The position numbers were made by a program, and so were the translations under genes. Below the pieces are notes generated by a model. It was not told where the DNA came from. It did no database searches and saw nothing but the letters and a program-made list of their open reading frames with translations. From Clostridia bacterium (GTDB lineage: Bacteria; Bacillota; Clostridia; Christensenellales; Aristaeellaceae), in contig CAAEUQ010000118.1 of the NCBI GenBank assembly GCA_900759005.1, positions 1 to 16,055 on the forward strand: DNA of 16,055 nucleotides, written 5' to 3'. Positions 1 to 7,098 of this stretch are shown piece by piece (positions within the stretch are counted from its first letter, which is position 1; each line of letters starts with the position of its first letter).

Positions 1-840
1 CGCTTCGCGCACCGCCGCCGCGTCGCCGGGACCCGGCTTGCGCACATCGTCGATCGGGTATTCGCGCAGATCGAACGTATCCTCCGCCGTGCGAATGCGC
101 ACCTTTACCATTTCCCTGATCGCATTGATCTCGGTAAGCACGCCCACGCCATCCGGCGTAACCAGATCCTTGCCGATCTTCGGCAGTCGCTTGAGCACCG
201 CTTCGTAATTGTCCTGCTCGTATTTCAGGCAGCACATGAGCCTTCCGCACAGGCCCGAAATCTTCGTCGGGTTCAGCGAAAGCCCCTGTTCCTTCGCCAT
301 TTTGATCGAAACCGGCTGAAAATCGCCCAGGAACGCGCCGCAGCAGATGGGGCGGCCGCACGAGCCCAATCCGCCGAGCATCTTCGCCTCGTCGCGCACG
401 CCGATCTGCCTGAGCTCGATGCGCATCTTGAATACGCTCGCCAGATCCTTCACCAGCTCGCGGAAATCCACGCGCCCGTCGGCGGTGAAATAAAAAATGA
501 TCTTTGAATTGTCGAACGTGTGCTCCACGCTCACCAGCTTCATGTCCAGCTTATGTTTTTTCACGCGATCCTGACAGATTTTGAACGCTTCGATCTCATG
601 CTGCGCGTTCTGTTCCGCGCGGCGCGTGTCCTCCTCCGTCGCGATTCGCACGACCTTTTTCAGCGGCTGAACGACCTGCGCATCGTCCACCGTGCGTGGG
701 CTCGTGACCGCCTCGCCATATTCAACGCCGCGCGCCGTTTCGACCACGACGTTCTCGCCTGGCTTCGGCCACAGACCGTTCGGGTCGAAATAATACACCT
801 TGCCCGCCTTTTTGAAGCGGACGCCGATTACGGTTGCCAT
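1..840 (-). CDS. ricT: RicT (YaaT), PSP1-domain Fe-S regulatory protein, partial at left edge
   Basis: The 280 visible codons begin at the ATG at 840 (MATVIGVRFKKAGK) and are still open at base 1, so the C-terminus lies off-window. The fold is the PSP1 C-terminal domain family. Two cysteine clusters stand out: CGRPICC (Cys161, 166, 167) and CGRLMCC (Cys198, 203, 204), the pattern expected for iron-sulfur binding in RicT. In Bacillus subtilis, RicT forms a complex with RicA and RicF that helps RNase Y mature mRNAs and promotes sporulation, competence and biofilm formation. That role is taken from the family, not seen here. An RBS (GGAGG, 8 bases before the ATG) lies in the 15-base gap after holB, so it is the third gene of the darA-holB-ricT operon. 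The position directly after holB matches B. subtilis and supports the name. Confidence 0.93.
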   Translation of the reverse strand, partial: MATVIGVRFKKAGKVYYFDPNGLWPKPGENVVVETARGVEYGEAVTSPRTVDDAQVVQPLKKVVRIATEEDTRRAEQNAQHEIEAFKICQDRVKKHKLDMKLVSVEHTFDNSKIIFYFTADGRVDFRELVKDLASVFKMRIELRQIGVRDEAKMLGGLGSCGRPICCGAFLGDFQPVSIKMAKEQGLSLNPTKISGLCGRLMCCLKYEQDNYEAVLKRLPKIGKDLVTPDGVGVLTEINAIREMVKVRIRTAEDTFDLREYPIDDVRKPGPGDAAAVREA

Positions 841-855
841 TCAAGGTACCTCCAT

Positions 856-1791
856 TTATTCAATCAACGAAAAAAACATACTTTCAAGCACGCTCGTCCA
901 CGCGACATTCGCCTGCAATCGCTGCCGCGCGAGCACGATCGCCTTCAAAATCCGTGCGCCGGAGAGCTTTTCCGAACGCAATTCGTCCGAATCCAGAAAC
1001 GGCTCCGCGCCGTTCTGAACCGCCATCAGATCGCGCGCCCACAGCTCCATGATTTCAAGCACGGTATTCTCCGCGCCCTTCACATCGCCGATTTCCGCCG
1101 CCGCGCCCGCAACGCTCGCCGCGCCGTCGAGCATTTTCAGCGCGCCCAATACCTTCGCGCGCAGCGAAAAGAACGCCTCGTCCTCATTCAGATCCAGCGC
1201 GCGCCCGACCGAGCCCTGCGAAAGCCCGCTCAGCATTCTCGCGCGTCCTTCCTCCAAGCCGCGCGAAACCAGTACCCGTTCGCACGTCTCCCGATCCAAA
1301 GGCCGCATCCGCACCGTCTGGCAGCGGGACACGACCGTCGGAAGCAGCGCGCCCGGCGTATCGGTAATCAAAAAAAACATCACGTCGCCAACCGGATTTT
1401 CAAGCGTCTTCAAAAGCGCGTTCTGGGCGTTTGCATTCATCCGGTCCGCCCGATTGATGATCGCAACGTGATATCCGCCCTCGTAAGGGCGCATGGACAA
1501 CTCATCCACCAGTTCGCGAATCGCATCCACCCTGATCGCATTCTTTTCATCGGGAACCACGCGGTGCAAATCCGGATGCACGCCCGCCAGCACGCGCCTG
1601 CACGCGGGGCATGCGCCGCACGGTCTGTCCGCGCCGGTGCAGAAAATCGCCTGCGTGAACAAATTCGCCGCGGTATGCTTGCCGGTGCCGCGCGGTCCGG
1701 TAAAAAGAAGGGCATGAACAATGCGCCCGGCTTGAACCGAACGCATCAAATGTTCCATTTTGTCGCCCTGTCCGACCAAATTGATTCGCAT
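856..1791 (-). CDS. holB: DNA polymerase III delta prime subunit (clamp loader)
   Basis: This 311-residue AAA+ protein is the delta prime part of the clamp loader, which opens the beta sliding clamp and places it on primed DNA. Visible motifs are a P-loop GPRGTGKHT (residues 32-40), a zinc-binding cluster at Cys51, 58, 61 and 64, an AQNALLKTLENP helix region (about 122-133), and the sensor/arginine-finger motif SRC (155-157). The length fits the family (about 310-330). The intact P-loop also resembles DnaX (tau/gamma), but the short length, lack of a tau extension and the position between darA and ricT favour HolB. Its ATG follows the darA stop by 19 bases with only a weak purine-rich RBS (GGAAAG), so translation may be coupled to darA. 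TAA stop at 856-858. Confidence 0.93.
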   Translation of the reverse strand: MRINLVGQGDKMEHLMRSVQAGRIVHALLFTGPRGTGKHTAANLFTQAIFCTGADRPCGACPACRRVLAGVHPDLHRVVPDEKNAIRVDAIRELVDELSMRPYEGGYHVAIINRADRMNANAQNALLKTLENPVGDVMFFLITDTPGALLPTVVSRCQTVRMRPLDRETCERVLVSRGLEEGRARMLSGLSQGSVGRALDLNEDEAFFSLRAKVLGALKMLDGAASVAGAAAEIGDVKGAENTVLEIMELWARDLMAVQNGAEPFLDSDELRSEKLSGARILKAIVLARQRLQANVAWTSVLESMFFSLIE

Positions 1792-1810
1792 TTACTCGTC
1801 TTTCCGCCCG

Positions 1811-2140
1811 TCAGATTTTCACGAACTGCTCGACGTTGAGCACGAAGATCGTCGCGCCGCCGACCATGACCTCGACCGGATACGGCACATAAACGCCGCT
1901 CGTGCCCGCGATCGGGGACGGAGAAGTCGCAATCTGCTTGCGGCTCTTGCAGACGTGCTCGATCACCTTCATCGCGCCGTCGAACTTATCGTCGTCCACG
2001 CCGACCAGCAGCGTGGTATTGCCCGCGCGGAGGAATCCGCCGGTAGTTGCGAGTTTGGTTACGCCGTAGCCCTCGCTCATAAGGTTGGAAACCAGACGGG
2101 ACGCGTCCTCATCCTGAACGATAGCGATAATGAGTTTCAT
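1811..2140 (-). CDS. darA: DarA (PstA/YaaQ), PII-like cyclic-di-AMP receptor
   Basis: This small protein (109 residues, normal for the family) belongs to the PII-like DarA/PstA group, trimeric cytosolic receptors that bind cyclic-di-AMP. The diagnostic stretch GFLRAGNTTLLVGV is at residues 35-48, followed by DDDKFDGAMKVI; this region builds the nucleotide-binding loop surroundings. The conserved MKLIIAIVQDEDA start supports the ATG at 2140, which is preceded by an ideal RBS (AAGGAGG). It is the first gene of the darA-holB-ricT operon and has its own sigma-A promoter. In B. subtilis the same gene sits between tmk and yaaR-holB; here tmk and yaaR are missing from those places. The target of DarA is not established in most species, and nothing here reveals it. 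Confidence 0.94.
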   Translation of the reverse strand: MKLIIAIVQDEDASRLVSNLMSEGYGVTKLATTGGFLRAGNTTLLVGVDDDKFDGAMKVIEHVCKSRKQIATSPSPIAGTSGVYVPYPVEVMVGGATIFVLNVEQFVKI

Positions 2141-2148
2141 ATATGGTT

Positions 2149-2228
2149 CCTCCTTCGCCTGAATTTTACACTACAATTATACACGGTTTTGGCGCAATAT
2201 GCAAGCACAAAATCTTCCGCAAAGGAGG
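2149..2228 (-). promoter_or_regulatory. Possible SD-sequestering helix ahead of darA
   Basis: On the minus strand, CCTCCTTTGC (2228-2219), nine bases behind the spoIVA stop, can pair with GCGAAGGAGG (2158-2149), which contains the darA Shine-Dalgarno. This gives ten consecutive pairs, one of them G-U. The upstream half lies before the darA promoter, so it would be present only in transcripts reading through from spoIVA. No terminator is visible between the two genes. The complementarity is seen; the regulatory effect is an inference. Confidence 0.35.
2176..2204 (-). promoter_or_regulatory. Sigma-A promoter of darA-holB-ricT
   Basis: Read on the minus strand: -35 TTGCAT (2204-2199), a 17-base spacer, then a perfect -10 TATAAT (2181-2176). 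Transcription should begin near 2169, giving a leader of about 30 bases that carries the darA RBS. It lies in the 96-base gap behind spoIVA. The position and consensus match are seen; activity is inferred. Confidence 0.8.
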
Positions 2229-2236
2229 TTTCAAAA

Positions 2237-3712
2237 TCAGAGCAGGATACAGATCATGCCGCCGCTGCCCTCGTTGATGATTTTCTTCAGCGATTCCTGA
2301 ATTTTCGCGCGCACATCCTCGGGCATTCGGGTCAGTTTGCTGCTCATGCCCTCGCGCACGAGATCGTTTAATGATTTTCCGAAAATTTCCGTATCCCAAA
2401 TGCCGGTCGGATTGGATTCCACCTCGCTTAAAAGGTGATTGACCAGCTCCTCGGATTGCTTTTCCGTGCCGACGATCGGGCTGACCTCCGTCTGAATATC
2501 GACGCGGATCATATGCAGCGAAGGCGCGCTCGCCCTCAATCGCACGCCGAAACGCCCGCCCTGGCGCACGATCTCCGGCTCGCTCAGCGTCATTTCGCTC
2601 ATATCCGGCGAAACCATACCGTAACCCGTTTCGCGAACGCTGTCGAGCGCCGCCGAAACGCGGTCGTATTCGCGCTTGGCGCGCACCAGCTGCTTCATCA
2701 GCTCAAACAAATGCTCCTCGCCGTCGATTTCCTGCCCGCTCGCCTCGCCGAGAATCCGGTAAAACAGCCCGTCTTTCATCGTAAGGCGGTATTCCAGCGT
2801 GCCCTCGTTCAGATTGATCTCGCCGGGCAACACGTCTTCGGTAAATTCATTTTCGCTAAGCGCATCCTTCAGAACGTCCGTATCGCGCACGCGGCGCAGC
2901 TTATCGGCGCATCCGCGCACCGCGCCGAAGACCGATTTGCCCAGCCAGTGGTCGTCCGAAAGCGAAGTCAGCCACGACGGCGCGTGAATCCGAATCTCGC
3001 GCAGCGGGAATTCAAACAGCACGCTCTCCATCAGCGCGTTCACATTCTCGATCGTCATATTCTCAACGTCCGTCGAAAGCACGGGCACGGCATATTTTTC
3101 ACGCAGCTCGTCTTTCAGCTTCAGCGCGTCCGCGCCGTCGGGAAGCTTGGAATTCAGAACCACCGCAAACGGCTTTCCCAGCGCCTTCAGCTCGCGCACC
3201 ACGCGCTCCTCCGCCTCTTTATAGGCGCTCCGAGGCATATCGACGACGCTTCCGTCGGTCGTAATGACCACGCCGATCGTCGAATGCTCCTGAATCACCT
3301 TTCGAGTGCCGATCTCCGCGGCGTCCTCGAACGGAATATCATGATCAAACCAGGGCGTTCGCACCATGCGCGATTCATCACCCTCGTTCAGCCCCAGCAC
3401 CCCAGGAATCAGATAACCCACGCAGTCCACCAGCCGCACGCGCGCAACCGCAGAATCGCGCAATTCGATCTCAACCGCCTCGTTCGGAATGAATTTCGGC
3501 TGCGTGGTCATGATCGTGCGCCCCGCGCCGCTCTGAGGCAACTCGTCGATCGCGCGTTCGCGGTTGCCGCCGATCATGTTCGGCAGCACAAGCAGCTCCA
3601 TGAACCGCTTGATGAACGTCGACTTTCCGGTGCGTACCGGCCCGACTACTCCCAGATAGATATCCCCGTCGCACCTGCCGGCAATATCGCGGTAAAGTTT
3701 GGTTTGGTCCAT
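2237..3712 (-). CDS. spoIVA: SpoIVA, spore coat morphogenetic ATPase
   Basis: SpoIVA is made in the mother cell and polymerises by ATP hydrolysis into the basement layer of the spore coat around the forespore. The 491 residues match the family length (492 in B. subtilis). Visible features are the Walker A motif GPVRTGKST (24-32), the sensor-threonine stretch GRTIMTTQPKF (threonines 69-70), a Walker B-like VRLVDCVGY with Asp96, and the very conserved C-terminus INEGSGGMICILL, which targets the forespore surface through SpoVM. The ATG at 3712 has a GGGAGG RBS eight bases upstream; a nearby ATG at 3719 is out of frame. It appears to be transcribed alone, and a plausible sigma-E promoter lies upstream. 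Its presence is the best evidence that this organism forms endospores. Confidence 0.97.
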   Translation of the reverse strand: MDQTKLYRDIAGRCDGDIYLGVVGPVRTGKSTFIKRFMELLVLPNMIGGNRERAIDELPQSGAGRTIMTTQPKFIPNEAVEIELRDSAVARVRLVDCVGYLIPGVLGLNEGDESRMVRTPWFDHDIPFEDAAEIGTRKVIQEHSTIGVVITTDGSVVDMPRSAYKEAEERVVRELKALGKPFAVVLNSKLPDGADALKLKDELREKYAVPVLSTDVENMTIENVNALMESVLFEFPLREIRIHAPSWLTSLSDDHWLGKSVFGAVRGCADKLRRVRDTDVLKDALSENEFTEDVLPGEINLNEGTLEYRLTMKDGLFYRILGEASGQEIDGEEHLFELMKQLVRAKREYDRVSAALDSVRETGYGMVSPDMSEMTLSEPEIVRQGGRFGVRLRASAPSLHMIRVDIQTEVSPIVGTEKQSEELVNHLLSEVESNPTGIWDTEIFGKSLNDLVREGMSSKLTRMPEDVRAKIQESLKKIINEGSGGMICILL

Positions 3713-3744
3713 GATTCATGCCTCCCGCCTAAAGTCTCTTCTCA

Positions 3745-3773
3745 AACCTATGAAGGCGACCCCGACGGTATGA
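3745..3773 (-). promoter_or_regulatory. Candidate sigma-E promoter of spoIVA
   Basis: On the minus strand there is TCATACC (3773-3767), a 14-base spacer and CATAGGTT (3752-3745). Compared with the Bacillus sigma-E consensus (KMATATT, 14-15 bases, CATACAHT), five of seven and six of eight positions fit. The start of transcription would fall near 3738, just ahead of the spoIVA RBS. spoIVA is a known sigma-E gene in B. subtilis, which makes this reasonable, but the match is imperfect. Confidence 0.45.
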
Positions 3774-3779
3774 CCGCGC

Positions 3780-3808
3780 TTGCAAATTCGCGCAATCGCG
3801 TTTATAAT
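3780..3808 (+). promoter_or_regulatory. Sigma-A promoter of the sortase-tex operon
   Basis: TTGCAA (3780-3785), exactly 17 bases, then a perfect TATAAT (3803-3808). The RBS and ATG of the sortase follow 17-32 bases later. The promoter also rules out the longer sortase start at the TTG at 3780, because that codon is part of the -35 box. Confidence 0.82.
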
Positions 3809-3839
3809 AGAGGAAAACGGCTCCGGAGGCGCGCTGAAA

Positions 3840-4868
3840 ATGAAGAAAAAACGCAGAAACGCCCGCAGAATCCCGATTCTGATCTGCTGGATCGTATTGA
3901 TTCTGGGGAGCATCTATATCGCGCGCTGGTACGCGTCCCGCGCCCGCATCGAACGCGAAGCCGAGGAATATCGCTCTCTTTACCGCACGCCCGCGCCCAC
4001 GGAAATCGCGCAGCTCGTTACGCCCGAGGCGGTTCAGACTGTTTTGCCCGCAGAAACCGCATTGGTTCAGACCGCCTCGCCCTCGGAAACCGCATTGCTC
4101 CCGAGCGTCGATGATAAGCCTCGCGCGACGGATTTGCCGGCTGAAAGCGCCCTGCCCGTCGAAACCGGAGCTGCGCTTTTTGTTGAAACGCCCGCGCCGA
4201 CGATTGAACCTGCCGCTGAATCCGACGAGCCCGCCTCGTATGTATTTCGCCTGCCCACCGCGCCGCCGATTCAGGAAAGCTTTGCCGAGCTTTTAAATTG
4301 CAATCCCGATACGATCGGCTTTCTGACCGTGGGCGACGTCGCTTCGCTGCCGGTGGTCTGGCGCGAAAATGACAATTCGACCTACCTCGATCACAATTTC
4401 TCCGGCGAAATCGCGCCGGAGGGCACGCTGTTTCTGGACGGCTACAATCGCCTGATTCCCGCGGACAACTGCCTGATTGTCTACGGTCATAATATGCAGA
4501 ACGGCACGATGTTCGGCCGCCTTCACCTGTTTGAAAGCGCGTCCGCCGTGCGCAGCTGCCCGCTGATTTCGTTCGATACGATCTATGAAAACGGCACCTA
4601 TGCGCCGTTTTCCGCATTCCGGATTTCCGCGGATACGGATTTTCGCAAATTCATGCTGGACGAATCCGAATTTGCCGATTTCGTTTCCGATCTTCGGAAG
4701 AAATCCGCGTTCAGCGTGCCGCTCGACGTATCCTACGGCGATCAGCTTCTATTGCTCGTGACCTGCGATTACGATGAAAAGGACGGCCGCTTCGTCCTTG
4801 CCCTGAGAAAGCTCCGCGACGCCGAAACCGCAGGCGAGGTCGCTTCTTTGATTCGTCAGGTGCAATAA
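3840..4868 (+). CDS. Class B-type sortase (cysteine transpeptidase), membrane-anchored
   Basis: Sortases cleave a C-terminal sorting motif of secreted proteins and attach them to the cell wall or to each other. The 342 residues comprise a basic N-terminus (MKKKRRNARR), one membrane helix (about 11-30), a long stalk rich in Pro, Ala, Glu, Ser and Thr (about 45-145), and the catalytic domain (about 147-330). The triad is visible: His217 in VYGHNM, Cys309 in LLVTCDYD, and Arg317 in DGRFVLALRK. The TC-x7-R spacing and YGHNM resemble class B sortases, though subclass and recognition motif cannot be fixed here. The ATG at 3840 is chosen because GGAGG lies 10 bases upstream and the promoter lies between it and earlier in-frame codons. 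No LPxTG-like substrate is encoded in the window. tex follows after 10 bases. Confidence 0.85.
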   Translation: MKKKRRNARRIPILICWIVLILGSIYIARWYASRARIEREAEEYRSLYRTPAPTEIAQLVTPEAVQTVLPAETALVQTASPSETALLPSVDDKPRATDLPAESALPVETGAALFVETPAPTIEPAAESDEPASYVFRLPTAPPIQESFAELLNCNPDTIGFLTVGDVASLPVVWRENDNSTYLDHNFSGEIAPEGTLFLDGYNRLIPADNCLIVYGHNMQNGTMFGRLHLFESASAVRSCPLISFDTIYENGTYAPFSAFRISADTDFRKFMLDESEFADFVSDLRKKSAFSVPLDVSYGDQLLLLVTCDYDEKDGRFVLALRKLRDAETAGEVASLIRQVQ

Positions 4869-4878
4869 TGGAGGAAAC

Positions 4879-6672
4879 ATGAATTACGCACAGATTTTAG
4901 CCGACGAGCTCGGCATTCGCGCTTCCCAGGCGCAGGCGGTCATCGATCTGATCGACGCCGGAAATACCATTCCATTCATCGCACGCTACCGCAAGGAGGC
5001 GCACGGTTCTCTGGATGACACTGTTTTGCGCTCGCTTGCCGAACGGCTCGAATACCTGCGCGGTCTGGACAAGCGCCGCGAAGAAATCCTGCGCAGCATC
5101 GCCGATCAGGATCTCCTGACCGACGCGCTGAAGCAGAAAATCGAATCCGCAAAGACGCTCGCGGAGCTGGAGGATTTCTATCGCCCGTTCCGCCCGAAGC
5201 GCCGCACGCGCGCGACGATTGCGAAGGAACGCGGTCTCGAGCCGCTTGCGATGTTCATTCGCCTTCAGCCGATGCGCGGCGACATGCTTTCCGAGGCAAA
5301 GAAATACCTTTCCGGCGAGGTTCCGGACGCTGAATCCGCGCTCGCCGGCGCGCGCGACATACTCGCCGAAATGATCAGCGACGATGCGGACGCGCGCAAA
5401 TCGCTCCGCGCGCTGGTGAATCGAAAGGGCGTGCTCTCAAGCCGCGCCGCGAAGGACGAGGACAGCGTTTACCGCCTTTATTACGCCTATTCAGAGCCCG
5501 TCTCCCGCGCGCAAGGGCATCGGATTCTCGCAATCAACCGCGGCGAGCGCGAGGAATTTCTGAAGGTTTCCGTATCCGTTCCGGACGACGAAGCGATTGC
5601 GATTCTGAATCGCGCCTATATCCGCACGGGCTCCATCGCGGAAGGCGAAATGCGCGCTGCGTGCGAAGATGCGTGGAGCCGGCTGATTGCGCCGTCGCTC
5701 GAGCGCGAAACCCGTTCGGAGCTGACCGATCGCGCAAACGAATCCGCAATCCGCGTGTTTTCCGAGAATTTGCATCAGCTGCTGATGACCCCGCCCATTC
5801 GCGGTCATGCGACGCTCGGCGTGGACCCGGGCTTCCGCACCGGCTGCAAGCTCGCCGCGATCGACGAAACCGGCAAGGTGCTCGAAACGGGCGTCGGCTA
5901 TTTTACGCTGCCCAATCATGAAAAGCAGAAGCCGCAGGCGAAGGCGCTGATTCTGGGCATGATCCGCCGCCACGGAATCACCGCGATCGCCATCGGCAAC
6001 GGCACTGCGTCGCGCGAAAGCGAAAAATTCATCGCGTCGTTGCTTCCGGAGGTTCCGGACGTAAAATACATGATCGTCAGCGAAGCGGGCGCGTCGGTCT
6101 ATTCGGCGAGCGAGCTGGCGGCAAAGGAATTTCCGGATTACGACGTTTCCCTCCGCAGCGCGGTTTCCATCGCGCGGCGAATGCAGGATCCGCTGGCGGA
6201 GCTGGTGAAGATCGATCCCAAATCCATCGGCGTGGGGCAGTATCAGCACGATCTGAAGCAGAACCGGCTCACCGAAGCGCTCGACGGCGTGGTAGAATCG
6301 TGCGTCAATCAGGTCGGCGTAGAAGTCAGCACCGCGTCGGCGGCGCTTCTGGAACACGTTGCGGGCATCGGGCCGGCGCTTGCGAAAAACATCGTATCCT
6401 ATCGCGAGGAAAACGGCATTCACAGCCGCGCGGCGCTCAAAAAAGTGCCGAAGCTCGGCGCAAAGGCATTTGAGCAGTGCGCGGGCTTCCTGCGCGTGCG
6501 CGAAAGCGCCAATCCGCTGGACGCGACCGCCGTTCATCCGGAGAGTTATTCCGTGGCGAAAAAGCTGCTCGAAATGCTTTCCTGCGATTCCGACGCGCTA
6601 AAAAAGGCGGCATTCGCGATATTTCCGCGCGTGCAAACGCATACGGGCTGGACGCGCTCGCAAAAGCGCTGA
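4879..6672 (+). CDS. tex: Tex transcription accessory protein, main part (frame ends early)
   Basis: Tex is a cytoplasmic RNA-binding protein that affects transcription and RNA handling; family members are about 715-780 residues. This frame gives 597. It contains the N-terminal helical region (1-300), a YqgF/RNase H-like domain starting at TLGVDPGFRTGCK (about 312-440), and a helix-hairpin-helix domain with VAGIGPALAKNIV (about 494-560) ending in NPLDATAVHPESY. From residue 577 on, the sequence (AAFAIFPRVQTHTG...) no longer resembles Tex and stops at 6670-6672. The missing C-terminal S1 domain is present in the -1 frame from 6606 to 7019. Reading back one base at the A AAA AAG at 6600-6606 gives an unbroken 713-residue Tex. 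RBS GGAGG at 4870-4874, ten bases after the sortase stop. Either recoding or a one-base loss in an A-run explains this. Confidence 0.9.
   Translation: MNYAQILADELGIRASQAQAVIDLIDAGNTIPFIARYRKEAHGSLDDTVLRSLAERLEYLRGLDKRREEILRSIADQDLLTDALKQKIESAKTLAELEDFYRPFRPKRRTRATIAKERGLEPLAMFIRLQPMRGDMLSEAKKYLSGEVPDAESALAGARDILAEMISDDADARKSLRALVNRKGVLSSRAAKDEDSVYRLYYAYSEPVSRAQGHRILAINRGEREEFLKVSVSVPDDEAIAILNRAYIRTGSIAEGEMRAACEDAWSRLIAPSLERETRSELTDRANESAIRVFSENLHQLLMTPPIRGHATLGVDPGFRTGCKLAAIDETGKVLETGVGYFTLPNHEKQKPQAKALILGMIRRHGITAIAIGNGTASRESEKFIASLLPEVPDVKYMIVSEAGASVYSASELAAKEFPDYDVSLRSAVSIARRMQDPLAELVKIDPKSIGVGQYQHDLKQNRLTEALDGVVESCVNQVGVEVSTASAALLEHVAGIGPALAKNIVSYREENGIHSRAALKKVPKLGAKAFEQCAGFLRVRESANPLDATAVHPESYSVAKKLLEMLSCDSDALKKAAFAIFPRVQTHTGWTRSQKR
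6600..6606 (+). promoter_or_regulatory. Slippery heptamer A AAA AAG in tex
   Basis: In the tex frame the codons read CTA AAA AAG, which is the bacterial -1 slippery heptamer also used in Escherichia coli dnaX. A simultaneous -1 slip of both tRNAs leads directly into GGC GGC ATT (6606 onward), the frame holding the rest of Tex. Stimulators are weak: only a 4-bp CGCG stem (6615-6618 with 6626-6629) begins 8 bases downstream, and no Shine-Dalgarno-like element is seen just upstream. A lost A from an original run of seven would look the same. Confidence 0.5.
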
Positions 6673-7019
6673 ACGTCGGCGTTCCAACGCTTCAGGACAT
6701 CCTTTCCGAGCTTCAAAAGCCCGGCCGCGACCCGCGCGAGGACCTGCCCGCGCCGGTGCTGAGCGCATCGGTCATGGAAATGAGCGATCTGAAGCCCGGC
6801 ATGGAGCTGACGGGCACGGTGCGCAACGTGGTCGATTTCGGCGCGTTTGTGGATATCGGCGTGCATCAGGATGGGCTGGTTCATTTATCGCGCATGGCGA
6901 ATCGCTTCATTCGCCACCCGAACGAGGTGGTCAAGGTCGGCGATGTGATCAAGGTCTGGGTCGTCGAGGTCGATGAAAAGAAAAAGCGCATCGCGCTGAC
7001 GATGCTGAAACCGGATTGA
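6606..7019 (+). CDS. tex: Tex C-terminal part with S1 RNA-binding domain (-1 frame)
   Basis: These 137 codons continue Tex in the -1 frame after the slippery heptamer. They start GGIRDISARANAYGLDALAKAL, pass through the family landmark GVPTLQDILSELQKPGRDPRE, and end in an S1 domain (LKPGMELTGTVRNVVDFGAFVDIGV to the C-terminus), which is residue 638 onward of the joined 713-residue protein. The S1 domain carries the main RNA-binding surface of Tex. The sequence shows no decay: no internal stop and all S1 landmarks are present. That argues that the domain is still made, or that the break is very recent or a sequencing error. It has no convincing RBS of its own; a GTG at 6477 opens the frame inside the upstream coding region. 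TGA stop at 7017-7019. Confidence 0.85.
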   Translation, partial: GGIRDISARANAYGLDALAKALNVGVPTLQDILSELQKPGRDPREDLPAPVLSASVMEMSDLKPGMELTGTVRNVVDFGAFVDIGVHQDGLVHLSRMANRFIRHPNEVVKVGDVIKVWVVEVDEKKKRIALTMLKPD

Positions 7020-7044
7020 CGGATTGCTGAATTTTCGTTATAAT
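7016..7044 (+). promoter_or_regulatory. Sigma-A promoter of the nucleotidyltransferase gene
   Basis: TTGACG (7016-7021), 17 bases, perfect TATAAT (7039-7044). The -35 box overlaps the tex stop codon (7017-7019). Transcription should start near 7051, about 48 bases before the ATG at 7099. Confidence 0.85.
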
Positions 7045-7098
7045 AGATATGACAATTTCGATTATTAAGACGCATTCAAACATCATGGAGGCAGAATC

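Noticed and set aside
520..1839. Long plus-strand open frame (439 codons) opposite holB
   Set aside because: It is rich in Arg, His and Ala, has no RBS or domain, and lies antisense to holB and ricT, both certain. It is a by-product of GC-rich codon use.
2219..2230. Strong Shine-Dalgarno AAAGGAGGT on the plus strand
   Set aside because: No gene follows it on that strand; it is antisense to the spoIVA end. It matters only as the complement of the darA SD.
3780..3839. Longer start for the sortase at a TTG
   Set aside because: The TTG is part of the -35 box of the promoter; the ATG at 3840 has a proper RBS and begins a typical membrane-anchor sequence.
2435..4114. 559-codon plus-strand open frame opposite spoIVA
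   Set aside because: No domain or RBS, antisense to a full-length SpoIVA, and it runs through the spoIVA-sortase promoter region.
5491..6537. 348-codon minus-strand open frame inside tex
   Set aside because: Arg/His/Ala-rich shadow without recognisable motifs.
6606..7019. A separate S1-domain protein after tex
   Set aside because: The sequence continues Tex without a gap, including the conserved segment ahead of the S1 domain, and has no RBS of its own.
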